A stretch of 17,987 nucleotides of DNA from Verrucomicrobiota bacterium (GTDB lineage: Bacteria > Verrucomicrobiota > Verrucomicrobiae > Limisphaerales > UBA11358): the NCBI GenBank assembly GCA_014860005.1, contig JACZKP010000068.1:1-17987 (forward strand). Direction: 5' to 3'. Positions within the stretch are counted from its first letter, which is position 1. Every line of letters begins with the position of its first letter. The translations under genes were made by a program, and so were the position numbers. The notes beneath the pieces were generated by a model. That model was given only the letters and a program-made list of their open reading frames with translations, was not told the origin of the DNA and made no database searches. Below, piece by piece: positions 14,769 to 17,987 of the stretch.

Positions 14769-15818
14769 ATGGGAATGGCAAACATCATCCTGCTCGTGAC
14801 GCTGGCTCTTTGGGCGGCGGGGTTTCTGCTATTCCCCCGATTACGCCGATGCGACAGCGGCGCGGGTCCGGCCCGGTCGCTGACGGTCAGCGTCATCATT
14901 CCCGCCCGCAACGAGGAACACAATCTGCCCGCACTGCTGCGTTCGCTTGCGGCGCAACCGGTGAAGCCGCACGAGATCATGGTGGTGGATGATGGCTCGA
15001 CAGATCGCACGACGGAAACCGCCCGGCAAAACGGCGCAACGGTCATCGCTTCGCAACCGCTGCCCGAAGGCTGGCGCGGCAAAACCTGGGCGTGTCACCA
15101 AGGGGCGCAAGCCGCGACCGGCGACCTGCTGCTGTTCGTGGACGCGGATACATGGTTCGAGCCGGACGGGCTGGCGCGGATTCTGGGCAACTACTCCGGT
15201 GGCGCGCTTTCGGTCGGTCCGTATCATGCGGTGCGGGAAAGCTACGAAGACCTGTCACTGTTCTTTAACTTCAACATGACTGTCGGCACGGTGCCAAAGG
15301 GTCTGTTCGGGCAGATGCTGCTCGTGGATCGCGAGAGCTACCGGCGCGTGGGTGGGCACGAAGCCGTGAAGGGGCGCATTCTGGAGAACTTCTTCCTCGC
15401 CCAGCAATTCCGCGCGGCTGGCATCGCGGCGCGCAGCGCGACGGGCCGGGGCGGGTTCTCGTTCCGCATGTATCCAAACGGCCTGCGTGACTTGATTGCC
15501 GGCTGGACGAAGGGCTTCGCGTCCGGGGCCGGCCAGACGCCGCGCGGCGTATTGTTCCTGGTAGTGGCATGGATGATCGGACTGATGTTGGCTCCGCTGG
15601 GCTGGCTGGTGGCCGGCGACTGGTTGCGATGGGGGATGATGTATCTACTGTGCGTGGCGCAGGTGGCGTGGTTTGGGCGGGCCGTGGGCGCGTTCCGATG
15701 GTCCACGGCGTTGCTCTATCCGGTGCCGCTGGTGTTCTTCTTCGCCGTGTTTGCCCGCTCGGCGATGCGCTCCGGCAAGCAAGTCAGTTGGAAAGGACGC
15801 GAGATCCGTGCTGATTGA
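14769..15818 (+). CDS. Membrane glycosyltransferase family 2 (CrtQ-like)
   Basis: The protein has 349 residues from the ATG at 14769, preceded by AAAGGAA. The N-terminal helix (about 4-22) is followed by a GT2 catalytic domain. SVIIPARNEE (41-50), VVDDGSTD (72-79) and FVDADT (123-128) form the nucleotide-sugar and metal site. Two or three C-terminal helices (about 255-325) anchor it in the membrane. The EGWRGKTWAC motif near residue 100-109 is shared with the CrtQ-type glycosyltransferases that glycosylate diaponeurosporenoate in staphyloxanthin synthesis. The downstream gene overlaps it and resembles the next enzyme of that pathway, CrtO. No carotenoid backbone genes are in the window, so the acceptor could be another lipid acid. 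The frame is open back to 14673, but the helix and ribosome-binding site favour this start. Confidence 0.85.
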   Translation: MGMANIILLVTLALWAAGFLLFPRLRRCDSGAGPARSLTVSVIIPARNEEHNLPALLRSLAAQPVKPHEIMVVDDGSTDRTTETARQNGATVIASQPLPEGWRGKTWACHQGAQAATGDLLLFVDADTWFEPDGLARILGNYSGGALSVGPYHAVRESYEDLSLFFNFNMTVGTVPKGLFGQMLLVDRESYRRVGGHEAVKGRILENFFLAQQFRAAGIAARSATGRGGFSFRMYPNGLRDLIAGWTKGFASGAGQTPRGVLFLVVAWMIGLMLAPLGWLVAGDWLRWGMMYLLCVAQVAWFGRAVGAFRWSTALLYPVPLVFFFAVFARSAMRSGKQVSWKGREIRAD

Positions 15819-16275
15819 ACTACCCATCGCGTGGATCATCGGATTGAACGTGGCCGGCTGGCTCGCGATTCAAATGGGCTTCGCCTGGGTGTTTACGAAG
15901 CTGCCGGTGACGTGGTTCAATCCGGGCGGAGCTTTTGATTGGGAATGCAACGGACGTTTCCACGAACGCGTGTTCCGCATCAAGGCTTGGAAGGATCGCC
16001 TGCCGGACGCGGCGCGCTGGTTTGGCGGCGGCTTTGCCAAAGGCACGCTGGCCCGAGCGGATCGTGATTACCTGCGGCGCTTCATTCGCGAAACCTGGCG
16101 CGGCGAGCTTTGCCATTGGTGCGCTCTGGGCTGCGCGCCAGTGTTCTTCCTTTGGAATCCATGGTGGGGCGACCTGATCATCGTCGCCTACGCGCTGGCG
16201 GCCAACCTGCCGTGCATTCTCGCGCAACGCTACAACCGCGCGCGTTTCCACAAGTTGCTCGCGCGACGATCATGA
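15808..16275 (+). CDS. CrtO-like glycosyl-lipid acyltransferase
   Basis: The protein has 155 residues from the GTG at 15808. This start is chosen because it follows AAAGGA at a suitable spacing and overlaps the glycosyltransferase stop by 11 bases; the longer frame to 15673 has no protein-like features. It has an N-terminal helix (about 5-28), then WKDRLPDAARWFGGGFAKGTL (about 61-81), ETWRGELCHW (95-104), a second hydrophobic stretch (about 110-138) and the closing ANLPCILAQRYNR. These match the glycosyl-4,4'-diaponeurosporenoate acyltransferase family, which adds a fatty acid to the sugar in staphyloxanthin synthesis. With the upstream gene it forms a glycosylation and acylation pair. The true substrate is unknown here. 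Confidence 0.82.
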   Translation: MLIELPIAWIIGLNVAGWLAIQMGFAWVFTKLPVTWFNPGGAFDWECNGRFHERVFRIKAWKDRLPDAARWFGGGFAKGTLARADRDYLRRFIRETWRGELCHWCALGCAPVFFLWNPWWGDLIIVAYALAANLPCILAQRYNRARFHKLLARRS

Positions 16276-16347
16276 CCGGCACACCGGGAAATGGTTGAAG
16301 TCGTTTGCGTTACTGAACGAGTTCCGTTGGAGTTGGGTGGTGAATCA

Positions 16348-17583
16348 TCAGGACTTGGCGAGCTGTTCGAGCCGGCGCATCGCTTCGAGACACGCCCGCC
16401 CCGAGTGATACGGCCCCTTCCATTCGCTGACCTTTGGCCGTTGCGCCTCGGGCTTCCCATCCGGGTTGATGCGCCAGAACCAATCCCCGTGGACCCGATC
16501 CGCGATGTGCTGCTCGATGAAATTCCAGACGCCACGGGCGGCCTCAAAGTGTTCCGCCTCGCCACTGATCTGCCAGGCATTGATGAAACCGACCAATGCC
16601 TCAGCCTGCGGCCACCATTCCTTTCCGGCGTCAACGATCTTCCCTTCCTTGCCTTCGTAACAAAGTCCGCCATTCGAACTGATGCCCTCCTGTAGCGCGG
16701 CCTTGGCCATGCGCAGCGCAACCGCTTCCACTTCGCGCTGAAGTTCCTGGTCACCCAATGCCTCCGCCGCCTCGCACAACAGCCAGCTTCCTTCAATGTC
16801 GTGTCCGAATGTGTAATTGTCGGAAAGCACCTTCCAGGAGTCGTCAAAGAAATGGTGGAAATGGTGGGTGTGGGAGTCGAGTATCTTATCCACGAAAAGG
16901 CGGATCAATTCGCGCAGGCAGGTGGCCACTCTTGCGTCCGGCCATGCGCGGTGAAGGGTGGTAAGCGCCTCCAGCACGTGAAGATTCGTGTTCATGGATT
17001 TCTGCGCGTTGATTTCCCGGCCGCCGACCTGCGATTCAGCACCTGAGGCCGACCAATCGCGTTTCCGGGCCTCATAATAACCGCCCTGCCGGGGATCATG
17101 GGCGTGACGCTCCAGCAACTCGAACAACTCCTTTGCGCGGGCCAGTGCCGCTGGCGCGTCAACGGCAAGGTGAAATTCTGCCAGGGCGTAAATGTAGAAG
17201 GCCTGCCCGTAAATCTGTTTGGAATCATCAATGACCCGTCCAGTGTCGTCGAGCCGCCAGAACGCGCCGCCGTGTTGACTGTCCCAAAAACGCTGCATCA
17301 CCCACTCCAGGGCGCGTTCGGCCATTTCATGATACAACCCCTCCTGCCGTGCGCGGTGCGCCGCTGCGAACGTCCAGAGAATTCGCGTGTTCAGAATCAG
17401 CCCCTTGGGTTTCGTGCGATCGGGCTTGAGGTCATTCGACAACCAACCCATCCAGCCGCCGCGCTCACGATCCAGCGCCGGTCCGGACCAAAACGGCAGA
17501 ATGTGATCAAATAAATGCTCCTCCACCTGACGTTTCAGGATGCCCACGCTGGCCAGTTGGGAAGCGGAAAGTGTGATTTTCAT
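16348..17583 (-). CDS. Cellobiose 2-epimerase-like protein (AGE family)
   Basis: The protein has 411 residues from the ATG at 17583; the frame to 17760 lacks protein-like features and crosses a hairpin. It is an (alpha/alpha)6-barrel of the N-acylglucosamine 2-epimerase superfamily. Arg67 (LNTRILW), His202 (NTNLHVLEA), His261 and Glu264 (GHDIEGSW) and His393 (PYHSGRACLE) fall within two or three residues of the catalytic set described for cellobiose 2-epimerase, as I recall it. KEWWPQAEALVGF (321-333) is also typical of that branch. The reaction is epimerisation at C2 of the reducing-end glucose of beta-1,4 disaccharides to mannose, in the cytoplasm, feeding mannan-type oligosaccharide use. 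No glycosidase or phosphorylase gene is nearby. It is convergent with the acyltransferase gene. No good ribosome-binding site is seen. Confidence 0.88.
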   Translation of the reverse strand: MKITLSASQLASVGILKRQVEEHLFDHILPFWSGPALDRERGGWMGWLSNDLKPDRTKPKGLILNTRILWTFAAAHRARQEGLYHEMAERALEWVMQRFWDSQHGGAFWRLDDTGRVIDDSKQIYGQAFYIYALAEFHLAVDAPAALARAKELFELLERHAHDPRQGGYYEARKRDWSASGAESQVGGREINAQKSMNTNLHVLEALTTLHRAWPDARVATCLRELIRLFVDKILDSHTHHFHHFFDDSWKVLSDNYTFGHDIEGSWLLCEAAEALGDQELQREVEAVALRMAKAALQEGISSNGGLCYEGKEGKIVDAGKEWWPQAEALVGFINAWQISGEAEHFEAARGVWNFIEQHIADRVHGDWFWRINPDGKPEAQRPKVSEWKGPYHSGRACLEAMRRLEQLAKS

Positions 17584-17850
17584 TGCAGGGTGTTGAGGAT
17601 GGAAGCAGGCAACTGCGCAGTGTTCACGACTCGGCGAATCGCCAGACGGCAACTGTTGGCGTCTGGTGCGCTTGATCCATTTGGATGGTGGTGCGTGCCT
17701 TGGGTGTCCAGGGAAATAACCATGCGGGGATGATTGCGTGACGCAGCGGAGGCAAGTCAAGAATTACGATTCTGCCTGTCTTGTCGGTCACAATCGAAGA
17801 TTCAGTAAAATAATTGGTGATGCCAAGATTCTCCACCAGCGGCTGAAAGC
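17584..17850. other. Upstream region of the epimerase gene, with one hairpin
   Basis: This stretch separates the epimerase start from the IS end. It contains a perfect 7-base inverted repeat (ccagacg 17642-17648, cgtctgg 17660-17666) about 60-83 bases before the epimerase ATG, which could be an operator or an mRNA leader structure. A 70-codon GTG-initiated frame (17624-17836, minus) has no family features. No good promoter pair was found. Confidence 0.4.
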
Positions 17851-17987
17851 CTTGTCATTACCCACATCTTTTTAGCGTTGGTTAAAGGTTTCTACTCCTT
17901 CGGCCATCCACATCAGGCGCTGCCAGCCGCGCCAGATGGTTTGCCAGCCAGGTAGGCCGTCGCCTTTGCGCCCGAGGAAGCCTCCGA
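17851..17987. mobile_element. End of an IS4/IS50-type insertion sequence (cut by window)
   Basis: The transposase C-terminus (17872-17987) is followed by cttgtcattacccacatct (17851-17869). This matches the 19-base Tn5/IS50 mosaic end at 12 of 19 positions, including the CACATCT end. I take 17851 as the element's outer edge. The adjacent gctgaaagc (17842-17850) would be the 9-base target duplication if the other copy exists beyond the window. Confidence 0.65.
17872..17987 (-). CDS. IS4-family transposase, C-terminal part (cut by window edge)
   Basis: On the minus strand, entering from the window edge, the frame reads GGFLGRKGDGLPGWQTIWRG, then WQRLMWMAEGVETFNQR and a TAA stop. The GGFLGRK.DG.PG.QT.WRG.QRL signature is the usual C-terminal tail of IS4-family (IS50/Tn5-like) transposases. 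Only about 37 residues are in view, so it cannot be told whether the gene is intact. It is followed by a candidate terminal repeat about three bases past the stop codon. This is a DDE transposase family. The position places an insertion about 270 bases upstream of the epimerase gene. Confidence 0.8.
   Translation of the reverse strand, partial: GGFLGRKGDGLPGWQTIWRGWQRLMWMAEGVETFNQR

Noticed and set aside
17624..17836. 70-codon GTG-started minus-strand frame upstream of the epimerase
   Set aside because: No family features, no ribosome-binding site, and it contains a hairpin; probably leader DNA.
1..17987. CRISPR arrays, tRNA and rRNA genes
   Set aside because: No regularly spaced direct repeats, cloverleaf-like or rRNA-like sequence was noticed on either strand by eye.

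Overview
The window looks like a chromosomal stretch of a Gram-negative bacterium rich in multiheme cytochromes. My best guess is the Verrucomicrobiota (Pedosphaera/Limisphaerales-like): many starts lack a clear Shine-Dalgarno sequence, an interspersed palindrome of the 'tagccgccgacgt..aggcgga' type occurs twice, and a decayed dehydrogenase tail of the type I associate with that phylum is present. The taxonomic guess is inference; no rRNA or marker gene is in the window.

Region 1 (95-9515, all minus strand) is an inner-membrane electron-transfer locus. In transcription order it encodes two paralogous monoheme cytochromes c, a membrane-anchored tetraheme cytochrome, a Tat-exported ferredoxin-like protein with four [4Fe-4S] motifs, an NrfD-type quinol-interacting membrane subunit, a seven-heme NapC/NirT cytochrome of ImcH layout, and two fusions of a multiheme c domain to a membrane cytochrome b (11 and 9 haem motifs, CbcL layout). 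I count 33 c-type haem motifs. The set resembles several Geobacter quinol-oxidation modules (Cbc4-like, ImcH-like, CbcL-like) side by side, so it probably moves electrons from quinol to periplasmic carriers. No outer-membrane conduit or terminal reductase is in view.

Region 2 (9673-14397, minus) is a metabolic operon: aconitase-superfamily small and large subunits (LeuD/LeuC-like), a PEP-mutase/isocitrate-lyase-family C-C lyase and a small membrane protein of unknown function. Upstream are two separated fragments of an isocitrate/isopropylmalate dehydrogenase gene. Between the fragments, on the plus strand, sits a PIN-domain toxin-antitoxin pair, so the dehydrogenase appears to have been broken there. 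The LeuCD-like plus lyase set also resembles the dimethylmalate module of nicotinate fermentation.

Region 3 (14769-17583) carries a plus-strand glycosyltransferase and acyltransferase pair that resembles CrtQ/CrtO of staphyloxanthin synthesis, followed by a convergent cellobiose 2-epimerase-like gene. The right edge (17851-17987) is the end of an IS4/IS50-type insertion sequence, with the transposase C-terminus and a candidate terminal repeat. No tRNA, rRNA or CRISPR was recognised.
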